This document shows positions 33,217-45,988 of a DNA stretch of 64,000 nucleotides, piece by piece. The DNA comes from Semisulcospira habei (taxonomy: Eukaryota > Mollusca > Gastropoda > Semisulcospiridae): the NCBI GenBank assembly GCA_036245525.1, contig BTPG01000005.1, positions 181,263,838 through 181,327,837 on the forward strand, in the 5' to 3' direction. Each line of letters starts with the position of its first letter. The first letter of the stretch is position 1. The position numbers were made by a program, and so were the translations under genes. The notes under the pieces were generated by a model, which saw only the letters and a program-made list of their open reading frames with translations, had not been told where the DNA came from and did no database searches.

Positions 33217-36200
33217 ATGACGACCACGACCGGACTTAACGTAGCATGCTGGAACGTCCGAACCATGCTCGACAAAGCAGACAGCGGACGCCCTGAACGT
33301 CGCTCCGCCCTCATTGCCCATGAATTGCGGAGGTTAAACATCGACATCGCCGCGCTCAGCGAAGTACGCCTTCCGGACGAAGGCAGCCTCCAAGAACTTG
33401 GTGCTGGGTACACCCTCTACTGGTCAGGCAGGCCTGCATCAGAAAGACGGCTTTCAGGCGTGGGTTTCATGGTCAAGACATCCATTGCGACTAAGCTGGA
33501 AAACCTACCAACGGGCCACTCCGACCGCATCATGTCCATGCGCCTCCCACTGAGACACCAGCTGCACGTCACCCTTCTCAGTGTGTACTCCCCAACCCTC
33601 CTGGCAGAGCCTGCTGAAAAGGACAAGTTTTACACTGACCTGCGCAGCCTCCTACAGAGTACCCCTGCAGACGACAAAGCCATCATCCTTGGCGACTTCA
33701 ACGCCAGAGTGGGGCAGGACTCTGAAGCCTGGAAAGGAGTCCTCGGCAAGCATGGCGTGGGGAACTGCAATGACAATGGCCGCCTACTGTTGGAGTTCTG
33801 TGCGGAGCAGCAACTGGTCATCACCAACACTACTTTTCAGCAAAAGGACAGTCGAAAGACCACCTGGATGCATCCTCGCTCCAAACACTGGCACCTTATC
33901 GACTATGTCCTAGTGCGTCAGAGGGACCGCAGTGACGTCCTCCTCACCAGAGTGATGCCCAGCGCAGAGTGCCACACTGACCACCGCCTTGTCCGCTGCA
34001 AACTCAGGCTCCACTTCAAGCCAAAACCCAAGAAATGGGGGCCCCCCAAGAAAAAGCTTGATGTTGCCAGCCTTCAGCGTGACGATGTGAAAGCTGCCTT
34101 TTAGACAGATTTACAGCGCAGGCTCAAAGACACAGCGGACCCAGTAGACTCCTCCCCTGAAACACTTTGGGAACAACTGAAAACTGCTATTGCAAAATCC
34201 TCTGCAGCAGTCTTGGGTTTCGCCAGAAAGAAGAACAAAGACTGGTTTGACGAAAACGATGTAGAGATCCAGGAACACCTAGCAAAAAAAAGAGCCGCCC
34301 ATCAGGCCCACCTAGCCCAGCCTTCCTGCCCTGTGAAGAAGTCTGCCTTCCGCCTCGTCTGCAGCAGTCTCCAGCGCAAGCTCAGAGATCTCCAGAATGA
34401 GTGGTGGACCAGACTTGCACAGAGGACCCAGCTTTGTGCTGACAATGGTGACTACAGGGGCTTCTACGAAGCACTGAAAGCAGTGTATGGCCCCAGGCAC
34501 CTGGTACAAAGTCCCCTGCGAAGCGCGAATGGCCAGGCACTCCTCACAGATAATACCTCCATCTTGAACCGCTGGTCGGAATACTTTCAGAGCCTCTTCA
34601 GCGCTGAGCGCACTGTTCAAGAAGCAGTCATCCTACAAATCCCACACCTCCCAGTAAAGGTTGAATTGGACGAACCGCCCACCGCTGAAGAGACCCTCAC
34701 AGCCATCCACCAGCTCAAGAGTGGCAAAGCAGCAGGCATTGATGGAATACCGCCAGAGATCTGGAAACATGGAGGCACAGCACTGCACAACAAGCTCCAT
34801 GACTTCTTTCTCTGCTGCTGGGAGGAAGGAACACTACCAAAAGATCTCCGTGATGCAGTCGTTATCACCCTGTACAAGAACAAAGGCGAGAAGTCTGACT
34901 GTTCCAACTATCGGGGAATTACACTGCTGTCCATTGCTGGGAAAATCCTTGCAAGGCTGCTCCTGAATCGGCTGGTACCTGCCATCGCTGAAGACCAACT
35001 CCCAGAGGGCCAGTGTGGCTTCAGAGCCAACAGGAGCACCACCGATATGGTCTTTGTGCTGAGACAGCTACAGGAGAAGTGCCGCGAACAGAACAAAGGG
35101 CTGTACGTAACATTTGTCGACCTAACAAAAGCGTTCGACACTGTGAGCAGGCAAGGCATGTGGCAGATCCTGGAGCGACTTGGCTGTCCCCCAAAGTTCC
35201 TCAACATGATTGTCCAGCTACACGAGGACCAGCAAGGCCAGGTCAGACTCAACAATGACCTCTCAGAACCATTCCCTATTCTCAATGGCGTAAAGCAGGG
35301 CTGCGTGCTGGCACCGACCCTCTTCACCATCTTTTTTAGCATGATGTTGAAGCAGGCCACAGTGGACCTCGATGATGACGATGCAGTGTACATCAGGTAC
35401 CGTCTCGATGGCAGCCTGTTCAACCTCAGACGACTGCAGGCCCACACGAAAACCCTAGACCAACTGATTCGTGAGCTGCTTTTTGCTGATGATGCTGCCC
35501 TCGTTGCACACACAGAGAGAGCCCTGCAGCGCATCACGTCTTGCTTCGCAGATGCTGCCCAGCTCTTTGGACTCGAGGTCAGTCTGAAAAAGACAGAGGT
35601 CCTCCATCAGCCGGCACCCAAGACAGTGTATCGCCCTCCTCACATCACCATTGGTGAGTCTGAACTAAAGTCAGTGCACCAGTTTACTTACCTTGGCTGC
35701 ATTATCACGTCGGACGCCAAGCTGGACAAGGAGCTTGACAGCAGGCTGGCAAAAGCGAACAGCGCTTTCGGGCGACTTTTCAAGCGGGTGTGGCACAATC
35801 AACAGCTGAAAACAGGCACCAAGATCAGCGTGTACAGAGCTGTGGTCCTCACCACCCTGCTGTATGGTTCCGAGTCCTGGGCCCTCTACCGCAGCCAACT
35901 ACGACTCCTCGAACGCTTCCACCAGCGCTGCCTGCGCACCATCCTGGGCATTCACTGGAGTGACTATGTCACCAACGTCGAGGTCCTTGAACAGGCTGAA
36001 ACTGTGAGCATCGAGGCTTTGCTGCTGCGGACACAGCTCCGCTGGGCGGGGCACGTCTCCAGGATGGAGGATCATCGCCTACCAAAGATCACCCTGTTCG
36101 GCGAGCTTGCTACTGGACACCGTGACAGAGGGGCACCAAAGAAGAGATACAAAGACTGTCTCAAGAAGTCACTTAGTGCCTGCCAAATCGACCACCACCA

Positions 36201-36444
36201 GTGGTCTTCGCTTGCTGCGGACCGTGACACCTGGCGCTCCACCATTTACAAGGCAGCTGTCTCCTTTGAGGACTCTCACAGAGCTAGCCTTAAGGACAAG
36301 CGGCTCAGGAGAAAAAACAGAGATGCCGCAGCTCAGAACCCTGGCCATACCTTCCCCTGCAGCCACTGCGGTCGAACCTGCCTGTCTCGGATTGGCCTCC
36401 GCAGCCACGAACAAGCCTGCAGACGTCGTGGGCAACTCCTATAA
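33217..36444 (+). pseudogene. RTE-B1 endonuclease/RT ORF with one nonsense codon
   Basis: Colinear with the intact 1075-aa ORF of RTE-B2. Reading is open from 33217 to 34101. A TAG at 34102-34104 replaces the CAG (Gln) seen in RTE-B2, and the same frame then stays open to 36444. The stop falls after the endonuclease domain (CWNVRTM, SEVRLP, GDFNARVG, TDHRLVR) and before the RT. The downstream part carries GKAAGIDG, FVDLTKAFD, GVKQGC, FADDAALV and a C-terminal zinc-finger-like motif CSHCGRTCLSRIGLRSH. One C-to-T transition appears to be the only disabling lesion. Confidence 0.92.
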
Positions 36445-36516
36445 AATCTTCGTTCGCGAAGTCAAGCCAAGTCAATTCCTTTCCTGGAGGAGGAAGGTTC
36501 TTCTACTAGAAGACTT

Positions 36517-39500
36517 ATGACGTCCTGTGGTGAAAGCCGGAAGTCTTCGGAAGCCACAGGACCGAGCCACCTCTCTCTATCCAGGGATACAACCATGGGC
36601 ACATGGAACGTCAAGACCATGTACCAGAGCGGCAAGGCCGCCCAGATAGCAGCGGAAATGCAAAAGTACAACCTTTCCCTGCTAGGCATCAGTGAAGCCA
36701 GATGGACGCAGTCTGGCCAGAAAAGGCTGTTAAGTGGGGAGATGATTCTGTATTCAGGTCATGAAGAGGAGAATGCCCCCCATACAGAAGGAGTAGCACT
36801 CATGCTGTCACCAGTGGCACAGAGAGCGCTGATGGGCTGGGAACCTCTTGGGCCAAGAATTATAACAGCAGCCTTTAGAACTAAGAAAAAGCTCAAGCTG
36901 AACGTCATCCAGTGTTATGCGCCCACCAATGACAGTGACGAGGAAGAGAAACAAGAGTTCTACGACCGACTCCAGAGTGCCGTGGACAAATGTGCGGAGC
37001 GAGACATCACCATCGTCATGGGCGATTTTAATGCCAAAATAGGGGAGGACAACACCGGATACGAAGAGGTGATGGGGAGACAGGGACTAGGCTCGGAGAT
37101 GAGTGAGAACGGGGAGAGGTTTGTAGACTTTTGTGCTCTAAACCGACTTGTCATTGGAGTCAGCATCTTCCCACACAGAAGAATACACAAAGCAACTTGG
37201 GTCTCACCTGACCATACAACAGAGAACCAAATAGACCATATCTGCATTAGCAAGAAATTTAGAAGATCCCTTCAAGATGTTCGAGTGAGGAGGGGAGCAG
37301 ATGTCGCCTCAGACCACCATCTGCTTACCTTAAGAATGAAGCTCAAGCTAAAGAAAAGCCGCACAGAGACAACAAGAAGACAGCACTATAATGTAGGCCC
37401 CCTGAGAGAAACTGGAGTTAGAGAAGAGTTCAAACTGGTGCTGTCCAACCGGTTTCAAGCGCTACAGGAGCTAGTAAATGAAGAGGAGGCAGTCACCACA
37501 GAGCAGCAGTGGAAGGCAGTTAGAGAGGCGCTGAACTCAACCTGCAAAGACACTGTAGGGTTCAGGAAACACCACCACAAGGACTGGCTGTCGGCACAGA
37601 CCTTGAAGAAGATAGAAGCGAGGAAGCAGAAGAAAGCAGCGGTCAACAACAGTCGCACGAGAGCAGCCAAAGTAAGGGCACAGGGGGAATACTCGGAAGC
37701 CAACCGCGAGGTGAAGAGGAATATCAGGGCAGACAAGAGGGCCTACACAGACAGCCTGGCAGCAGAGGCAGAAAAGGCAGCAGGCAGCGGCAACATGAAA
37801 CAGCTCTACGACATTACCAGAAGATTGTCGGGTAAGTATGGCCATACAGAAAGACCAGTAAAAGACAAAGAAGGCAAGCCTATTGCAGACAGAGCAGACC
37901 AACTCGACAGATGGGCCGAGTATTTTGAAGAGTTACTGAACAGACCTAGCCCACCCGACCCCCCCGACATCCAGCCGGCAGAGACCGACCTACCCATCAG
38001 CTGTGACAGACCCAGCCGGGAAGAGATCAGAAAAGCAGTGGCATTTTTGAAGAATGGCAAAGCAGCAGGGCCAGATGGCATCCCAGCGGAGTCTCTAAAA
38101 GCAGACCTAGAGACAACAGTTGAGATGCTGTACCCACTGTTTGGAAAGATCTGGGAAGAGGAGGTGATGCCAGCTGACTGGAAGGAGGGGTACCTAATCA
38201 AGCTTCCCAAGAAAGGCGACCTCAGCAAGTGTTCCAACTACAGAGGAATCACCTTCCTGTCAGTACCAGGAAAGGTCTTCAACAGGATCATCCTAGAGAG
38301 AATGAAGAGCTCCGTTGACCCCCAGCTGAGAGACCAGCAAGCAGGATTCAGGAAGAACCGATCATGTACAGACCAGATCGCCACTCTCCGCATCATCGTG
38401 GAACAGTCTCTGGAGTGGAGCTCCCCGCTGTACGTCAACTTTGTGGATTATGAGAAAGCATTTGACAGCGTGGACCGAGAGACTCTGTGGAAACTCCTAC
38501 GACACTACGGTGTACCCACAAAGCTCGTCCGCCTGATCAAGAGCAGCTATGATGGCATGACATGTCGCGTGATCCACGAAGGGCAGTTCACCAGAGAGCT
38601 CCAGGTCAGAACTGGTGTCAGGCAGGGGTGTCTGCTGTCTCCGTTCCTCTTCCTACTGGCCATAGACTGGGTCATGAAGATGACCACAGAGCACAGACGA
38701 AGTGGAATACAGTGGACACTGTGGACACAGCTTGACGACCTCGATTTTGCAGACGACTTGGCATTACTGTCCCACACTCATCAACAAATGCAGGACAAGA
38801 CCACGAGGCTTGCTGACATCTCGTCCCAAGTGGGCCTCACCATTCACAAACAGAAAACAAAGACAATGAAGCTGAACGCAACCAGGGAAGAACCAGTCTT
38901 GCTTGCTGGCACCCCGTTGGAGGAGGTGGAGTCCTTCACCTATCTCGGGAGCATCATAGACAAAAAAGGCTTTTGATTGATTGATTGTACATTGCTTAAC
39001 GTCCCGACAGCAACAAGGCTTTCTCAGGACGTGAGACAGACAAAAAAGGCGGCACTGATGCAGATGTCAGAGCACGAATCGGTAAAGCCAGAGCAGCCTT
39101 TCTCCAGTTGAAAAAAGTGTGGAGTTCCAGAGAGCTGTCACAACACACCAAAGTCCGGATTTTCAACTCCAATGTAAAAGCAGTTCTCCTATATGGAGCA
39201 GAGACATGGAGATTGACAAAAACCACAGTCAACAGAGTACAGACCTTCATGAACAGTTGCCTTAGAAGAATTTTGAAAATCCACTGGCCAGAGAAGATCA
39301 GCAACGTCAGACTCTGGGAGAGAACAGAGCAGATAACAGCAGAGAATGAAATTGGGCGAAGAAGATGGGGATGGATCGGTCACAGTCTGAGAAAGCCAGC
39401 TTCCAGTATCACTAGGCAGGCATTGTCATGGAACCCCCAGGGAAAGAGGAAAAGAGGTAGGCCGAGAAACTCCTGGCGTCGAGACCTCCAAGCAGACATC

Positions 39501-39611
39501 AAGAGACTGGGAACCACCTGGAGTAGAATCGAAGGAGAAGCACAGGACAGGAGTTGCTGGAGGTCTCTCGTTGACGGCCTATACCCGGGTAGGGGTGACA
39601 GGCGTAAGTAA
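36517..39611 (+). pseudogene. RTE-A2 endonuclease/RT ORF interrupted by a P insertion
   Basis: Same protein as RTE-A1. The first open segment (36517-38976, 819 aa) holds the whole endonuclease (WNVKTM near residue 30, GDFNAK near 168, SDHHLL near 264). It also holds most of the RT (KAAGPDG near 515, FVDYEKAFD near 641, GVRQGC near 699, FADDLALL near 743). A 67-bp retroposon fragment plus a 13-bp TSD follows the YLGSIID motif and introduces a stop. The C-terminal part resumes at about 39038 and ends at 39611. Without the insertion the frame would be continuous through the C tract that is broken in RTE-A1. Confidence 0.9.
38971..39037 (-). mobile_element. P copy 3: 67-bp tail fragment inside the RTE-A2 ORF
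   Basis: Only the tail-proximal part of P (TTGATTGATTG to CAGGACGTG) is present. It is flanked by a 13-bp TSD AGACAAAAAAGGC (38958-38970, 39038-39050). Because the retained part is the repeat-tail end, this is a 5'-truncated insertion. It fixes the orientation of P and supports target-primed retrotransposition. Confidence 0.92.
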
Positions 39612-39830
39612 GTAAGTAAGTTGTTTGTGCCGATAGTCCGGGTGGCATGAGGCACCACGTTAAATCTGTAAGACATGGTTAGCACGGAGTTTTAGTGAGT
39701 TCTGTTTAGTGAGTTTTAGGCAAAAGCTGTGTCTGTCAGAGCAGGAATATATTAGTGCGGGGCTTGACTGTCATTCTGGACAGACGTTATGCGAGATACC
39801 TTAGCCCGCATTCCAAGATTCTGAAGTCTA

Positions 39831-40217
39831 TTGATTGATTGATTGTACATTGCTTAACGTCCCGACAGCAACAAGGCTTTCTCAGGACGTGCCTGCACTA
39901 CTTGTGAAAAAAATAAATAAACAGAACATTGAATGTATGTCGCCAGCCGGTCAAATACATTAAATAAACCTAACACATGGGGCCTAAATAAAGCTAAGAC
40001 CATTTAGCAACACACATCCAATATCAAGAGCTACAGGCAGTGCAGACAGTAGGGAGAGTTTTAAAAAGGCAAATACAGGTGAATGGACAAATGGTAGACA
40101 GAAACACATGCCCCAGAATAGAGAGAAAAACCCACCCTGTGAGGCTGACCAGGGTGACCCTGGGAACTAAAAAATACCTAACCCCACCCAAGTCCCCCAG
40201 GGCAGACCCGGGTGGGG
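39831..40217 (-). mobile_element. P retroposon copy 4
   Basis: Full-length P with a 12-bp TSD TTCTGAAGTCTA (39819-39830, 40218-40229). Same orientation as all other P copies in the window. Confidence 0.93.
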
Positions 40218-40229
40218 TTCTGAAGTCTA

Positions 40230-41810
40230 GATTTCAGGTATGTTTCTATATATGTAGTATTGATAGTTGCTTAGTTAAAGACAGTATGCGTTGGTAAGAG
40301 TAATGTGGTTGTATAGCGGTGTTCCGGTTTGGTTTAGTTATGTTGGTTTAGAATTTAGTGAAGTAACCGGTGTTTTTTTTTTTTTTATACAGTTGTTTAC
40401 CGAGATAGATAACTAAAGGAATGTGAGGTGTGTATGTCTAAGCCGCTATGAAGATAGTACGTGGTTGGTTAAGCACAGTCTTTTCCAGTGTATAGAGTAG
40501 TGTATAGCAAGAGTGTTAGGCTATAGTCTGTTTCAAGATAGTGACAGATATGGGGGTGTTACGGAAGTAGACAGTTTATGAAGCACGTGTGTGTGTGTGA
40601 ATGAACGTGTGAGTTATTTGTATCAGCCAGGTTACGTGACGTTTCTCATTGATCCAATATGTGTGTTTAGCAAGCGTTACGTTTGGATCCTTGTTGTGTT
40701 TAGAGTGCTTGTAAAGACTGGAACGACGGACGCCGAGACGTCAGTCACAGGTGGGACCTAACGTGAGGTCATCCCTCCAGCTCTTCGCTCAGAGTGAATC
40801 TGATCGGGACCAAAATACCCGGATCACAGCGAGAACTGCGCTACAGTACGAGTACGAGGACGTCCGTGCCAAAGAGACAGGACGGCAGGAAGAAGCGTAC
40901 AACGAAGGACTTTCACGCCTAGACGTGAGAAGGACCAACGTAACCAGGCAATAACATCAAACAGGTTGGAGACAGTGTGAAACTAAAGCCTAGCCTGGCC
41001 GAGATAGTGTGTGATGTGTATGTGATGTGGATGCTGGGTGTGGGGAAAGGAGTGATGTATATAGCTTGATAGTTGTGAGCGTTTTTTTTTTTTTGTATAT
41101 TTATCTTGTATAAAAGTCACTTTAGAAAGGGAGCCCGTGTGTTGAGTTTTACCGCATGAATGCGCCCGTCTGTGTCAGTGGCGGTGTATGCGTCTGTTGC
41201 GTGAGAGTATGTACGTGCGACTGTGGGCAAGTCTGCGTGCGTTACAGGGATTAAACATTTTATTCCTATCCAAAGTTTGTTCCTAGAAAAGTAATTTTAC
41301 ATAGCGATATTGTTCCTAAGTTACGTTTAGGAGCAAAATCATGTTTTCAATCGGTTGCATCTTTTGACATGCTTTGCCAGTTTCCGACAAAATCTCAAAC
41401 CAAATCTCAAAGACTTGATCTTATTCTGACTAAATGTAAACAGGTTGGTTGGTTTTTTGTTTGTTTGTTTGCTTATTTGTTTTCTTTTTGCTTGGAACCA
41501 CAAAATTGTTAGATAGGTAACATCAACATTTTTGTTGTTGTTGTAAAGGTCCTTGACGCTCTGTAGCACGGCAAGCCCGCAAGGACCTTTGATATTACGT
41601 ATACATGTGTACACTTATCCCATTTACATTGTGTGAGACAGTTTCACAAAGTAACCCTGAACTTGATTGCCATATGTAAAAATACATTCGGAAATCGTCT
41701 CGGTGCTGCGCAATATAAACAAGACGAACATAGCACAATATAAAATATAACTAACATACTCGCGTGCATACACGCGCGCGCGTGTACGCACGCACGCACG
41801 CACACACACA
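40230..41810. other. Unassigned sequence with one small ORF
   Basis: A 67-aa ORF at 40751-40954 (start MGPNVRSSLQ) is charged and non-repetitive but has no recognised domain. Poly-T tracts at 40373 and 41082. It could be part of a retroelement leader; not supported. Confidence 0.4.
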
Positions 41811-41814
41811 CACA

Positions 41815-42018
41815 TTAACTCATTGTGCCCGAGGTACGAAATTGGCGTTATCCTCTGAGGACTGCATTACAATTCAGGAGATAGATCGACAATGATAGTT
41901 CAAGGGTGGTGGCAGAATAGCTTGGCGCCTTTAAGCGCCAAGCTATTCTGCCACCACCCTTGAACTATCATGGTCGAGCCATCTCTTGCTGTGGTGTGTC
42001 GCGGACAGAATGAGTTAA
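41815..42018. mobile_element. Family B element with matched arm change
   Basis: TTAACTCATTGTGCCCGAGG to GGACAGAATGAGTTAA. Arms carry GGTGGTGGCAGAATAGC and GCTATTCTGCCACCACC, the same paired variant as 1885-2099. Confidence 0.93.
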
Positions 42019-42279
42019 TAGCTATTGTGGACTAACGTCTAAACGTAAAGGCAATAAACAAGATTTCACAGTAACACAAATCATAGATTATCTTATTTTA
42101 TGGTATCTTATCTTAACTAACCTTGTAGGAAACTTTGCGCACAGATCTGATTTCGCCACCAAAAAACAACAAGATGAGGATTTCATTCCAAAGTCTACCG
42201 TATTTTTTGGAGCTCAGATGCGTTTATCTTTTAGGAACATTCAGCGTTGTTCATATTTTTAGGCTTATTATGCTGATCC

Positions 42280-42525
42280 ATTTCCCTCCTCTCTAATCCA
42301 ACCTCTGATCAACACACACGTCGGCGCACACGAACAAAGGCTGTAACACGGCGCTTCCCGTCATTCTGAGTACGCTCTGTGGGCTCGTGTAGTGACTGGA
42401 ATCCATCTCCTTCTACTCTAACCCATCCTCTGATCCACACACACTGGCACACATAAATAAAAAAGGACGCACGACGATTCCCGCCATTCGTAAGCTCTGT
42501 GGTCTGGCGTAGCATAACTATTCTG
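42280..42525. repeat. Diverged ~120-bp tandem duplication
   Basis: TCTAATCCAACCTCTGATC... at 42290 and TCTAACCCATCCTCTGATCC at 42416 start two similar units. Both contain an AGCTCTGTGG/CGCTCTGTGG segment. Confidence 0.65.
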
Positions 42526-42934
42526 AAGAAGAAGAATAGCACGAGCAGCGAAATGACGTCATTACAAGCTTCACATACAATTCGTGAAATTAATCCCAAA
42601 AACGTGAAAATATATTTGGTTTTAAATATTTAATTATCACTCAAAATCTTCTAGAGGTATAATGCTGATTAACGAACTCATCCAATATCTCCTTTTTATC
42701 TAGCTATATGCAAAATATCTAGTAAAAATAGAAAAATGACGGACTCCAGTATGGATCAACCGGTTTTTCTGAAACGGCCATTTTCTCGCCAGTGAGCATC
42801 TTAATTTAAAAAAAAAAAACGAAAAAAAAGGTATCGAGATAATTCTTTTAGGGACAATATCCTAAAATTTCAAGCTTGTCTGTCCTCAAACGCGGGCTCT
42901 AGTCGATGTCACCCACCTGCGCGCACGCACGGAC

Positions 42935-42961
42935 ACACACACACACGCGCGCGCGCGCGCT
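42935..42961. repeat. (AC)n/(GC)n tract
   Basis: ACACACACACGCGCGCGCGCGC-type run, here described only by composition. Confidence 0.9.
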
Positions 42962-43301
42962 TTTGGGCCAAAACGACGCTCTCTAGCAAGGTTTGCGTAG
43001 CTAGACGTGACGTCATTTTTATCTTGTTACTTCTTTGCCGGATTTTTTACCCCGCACGCCAAAAACGTCATGTGCATGCTCTGGAATGCGCTCCGACCAG
43101 CCCATTTCAAAGTTCAAAGTGTACCGTATTTTCAATACGGTAGACAAAAATATTTTACATTTTGAGCTGTGAGCTGTAAAAAGAATATCCCTTTTTGGGA
43201 CAATAGCTATCTTTAATCTTGAACAACAAGACAACACCAACGAGAAAAATGTTACGTGTCTTCCGCCTGTCATGTCAACTGATATTATCATATGACTACT
43301 G

Positions 43302-43400
43302 TTAAACCTATGCGTGTCGGTAGCGTTGTTGTTTCTTGTCGCGATGATTCCTACAAGTTTCATCGCCGACAAAAACCGCTACCGACGCGCGAAGGGTCAA
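43302..43400. mobile_element. Family E palindrome
   Basis: TTAAACCTATGCGTGTCGGT to GACGCGCGAAGGGTCAA. Arms TGTCGGTAGCG / CGCTACCGACG are shared with 15537-15670. Confidence 0.8.
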
Positions 43401-43568
43401 CACACACACACACACAAAAATCATTTCCCCTTTAATTTGTGAGGCCAGTGATTTTTTCCTATGACAAAGGATATGACTTTTTCATGAGGACGGATGTCTA
43501 GTGACGGTTGAAAGGACATCGATTCTTCCACCTTTTGATGGCTCAATCTTCTTTAAAAATGAAGGCTA

Positions 43569-43782
43569 TTAACGCATTCCGCCCCAGGACCGAAATACCC
43601 ACAGTTTGAAGTTGCCCTTTGAAGGGCTGTTTTACAACTCTAGAGACAGATCGAGCATGATAGTTCAAGGGTGGTGCCAGAATAGCTTGGCGCCGGTAGG
43701 CGCCAAGCTATTCTGGCACCACCCTTGAACTATCATGCTCGATCCGTGTCTTTCTGTGGTGCTGCGGGGCTGAATGAGTTAA
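43569..43782. mobile_element. Family B element, GAGCATG subtype
   Basis: TTAACGCATTCCGCCCCAGG to GGGGCTGAATGAGTTAA. The arms begin GATCGAGCATGATAG and end CTATCATGCTCGATC, a paired change from GACCATG / CATGGTC. Confidence 0.94.
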
Positions 43783-43904
43783 TTGAGTCCATATTCGGTG
43801 AAAAGCGAACTGTACACTAAACTTCGGAGTTAACAAATATCCAGGGGGTGGGAGGGAAGGAGAGAGAGAGAGTGATGATGATGATACGTTTTTTTTTTTT
43901 TTTT

Positions 43905-44915
<1,011 letters not shown>

Positions 44916-44951
44916 TAAGCGAAGTTCCATTAATAATGATTCATATGATAA

Positions 44952-45206
44952 TCAACCCCTTCCACTGTCGAGGGGAAAAAATGAAACTGCAAGAGGCATA
45001 GATCCTCATGAGCCCCCGCAGTTGCGGGGGCTCAAGAGGATCTACGCCTCTTGCTGACACCACTCTCAATCTTCTTGTCAGTCCTGTGTCCATTACGCCC
45101 CTTTTTGGTCCCATTTCATTTGCATTCTTCACGGGCGCGAATGTTGGTCAGCGCGCTGCGGTTTTTGACGCGCAATCCCCGTGACCATCGGCCGCGAAGG
45201 AGTTAA
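44952..45206. mobile_element. Family A element, longest form
   Basis: 255 bp, TCAACCCCTTCCACTGTCGA to GGCCGCGAAGGAGTTAA. Hairpin 44989-45054 lies close to the left end, and about 150 bp of non-palindromic flank follows. Confidence 0.92.
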
Positions 45207-45332
45207 CAAAAGAGTACGCGCCCTGCTCAAGCTGACCGCAGTTTGACCAGAACTGAACGTGACCTCTTTAGAGAATTTCGATTCCGTGGCCTGCTTACCA
45301 TCGTTCTGGTCGTCTTTGTGTAGTATCATTTT

Positions 45333-45540
45333 GTAACTCATTCAACCCGACGGCCGTATTTCCCAAAATTTGGGAGGCGTCATCTAATGACTATGCACCA
45401 GTTGCAGGAGATGGATCGACCATGATAATTCAAGGGCAGTACCAGATTAGCTTGGCGCCGATCCATCATGGCGCCGATCCATCATGATTATCATGGTCGA
45501 TCCATCTCCTGCTGTAGTGCGTCAGGGCTGAATGGGTTCA
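45333..45540. mobile_element. Family B element with rearranged hairpin
   Basis: GTAACTCATTCAACCCGACG to GGGCTGAATGGGTTCA. The right half of the hairpin has two copies of GGCGCCGATCCATCATG instead of the normal arm. Confidence 0.88.
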
Positions 45541-45590
45541 TAGATTTTTGTCGCCAGTGACAGGTGGCATCTGATAAAGCATATGCGTCT

Positions 45591-45796
45591 TTAACCCCTT
45601 AACTGCCGGGGGCCAGGCGAACGCTTCCCAGCTGCAAGAGACATAAATCCTTAGGAGGGAGGTCTCTTGCTCGTCCTGTGTTATTTACGCCCAATTCTGT
45701 CCCGTTTACATCTGTATTTTGTCACTCGAATGACGGTTAGTGTGCGGCAGTCGTTTATGACGCGAAATTCATGATCACCGGCAGCGAAGGCGGTTA
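45591..45796. mobile_element. Family A element with collapsed hairpin
   Basis: TTAACCCCTTAACTGCCGGG to GGCAGCGAAGGCGGTTAA. Same flanks as 44952-45206, but the hairpin is reduced to CTGCAAGAGACATAAATCC plus GGTCTCTTGC. Confidence 0.88.
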
Positions 45797-45988
45797 ACCC
45801 ATATCATACTGAGGCTAAAACCTTCAAACTTGTACACTGCCATGTGCAAGCTACATTATAGTACTTACAGATAGGGATATAGACCAATGGCTTTAGTTCA
45901 AGGGCGCCAAGTTACTCTGGCACTACCCTTGAACTCTTTTAGTCAAACGTTTTTTACACACTGGTGTATTCCGAATGATAAGGGTTAA
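45793..45988. mobile_element. Family C element sharing TTAA with a family A copy
   Basis: TTAACCCATATCATACTGAG to TCCGAATGATAAGGGTTAA. The left arm of the hairpin is mostly lost; the right arm TCTGGCACTACCCTTGAAC remains. Confidence 0.9.

Larger units (their letters stand above)
31885..36473 (+). mobile_element. Full-length non-LTR retrotransposon RTE-B1, nested in RTE-A2
   Basis: A 4.59-kb element inserted in the RTE-A2 5' UTR with an 11-bp TSD AATTCCTTTCC (31874-31884 and 36474-36484). It has a long 5' leader of about 1.3 kb containing a (GA)n microsatellite (32671-32764) and a short GC hairpin near 32336-32366. One ORF follows, then a very short 3' end of only 29 nt after the stop. That 3' end contains a small hairpin CTTCG-TTCG-CGAAG (36448-36461), present in all four RTE-B copies of the window. 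Confidence 0.93.
31638..39620 (+). mobile_element. RTE-A2, second RTE-A copy, split by nested insertions
   Basis: The outer element of a nested composite. A 14-bp direct repeat TTGTTTGTGCCGAT flanks it (31624-31637 and 39621-39634). The 5' UTR lies at 31638-31884. The element is then interrupted by full-length RTE-B1 (31885-36473), continues at 36485, and is interrupted again by a P tail fragment (38971-39037). Removing both insertions and their duplicated targets leaves about 3.3 kb, matching RTE-A1. The tail is (GTAA)n, as in RTE-A1. Confidence 0.93.
42019..43301. other. Unassigned sequence
   Basis: Apart from the tandem duplication and the AC/GC tract, nothing recognisable. An ORF at 43019-43372 minus has no domain features. 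Confidence 0.45.

Noticed and set aside
34312..36435. Antisense ORFs of 60-209 aa across RTE-B and RTE-A
   Set aside because: Shadow frames of the RT genes; they recur wherever the same element occurs and carry no domains.
31638..39620. LTR retrotransposon or endogenous retrovirus
   Set aside because: No LTRs, protease or integrase; the RT is of the endonuclease-linked LINE type with short TSDs and simple-repeat tails.
40751..40954. 67-aa charged ORF as a gene
   Set aside because: No domain, no splice evidence and no second copy; length is within chance expectation.
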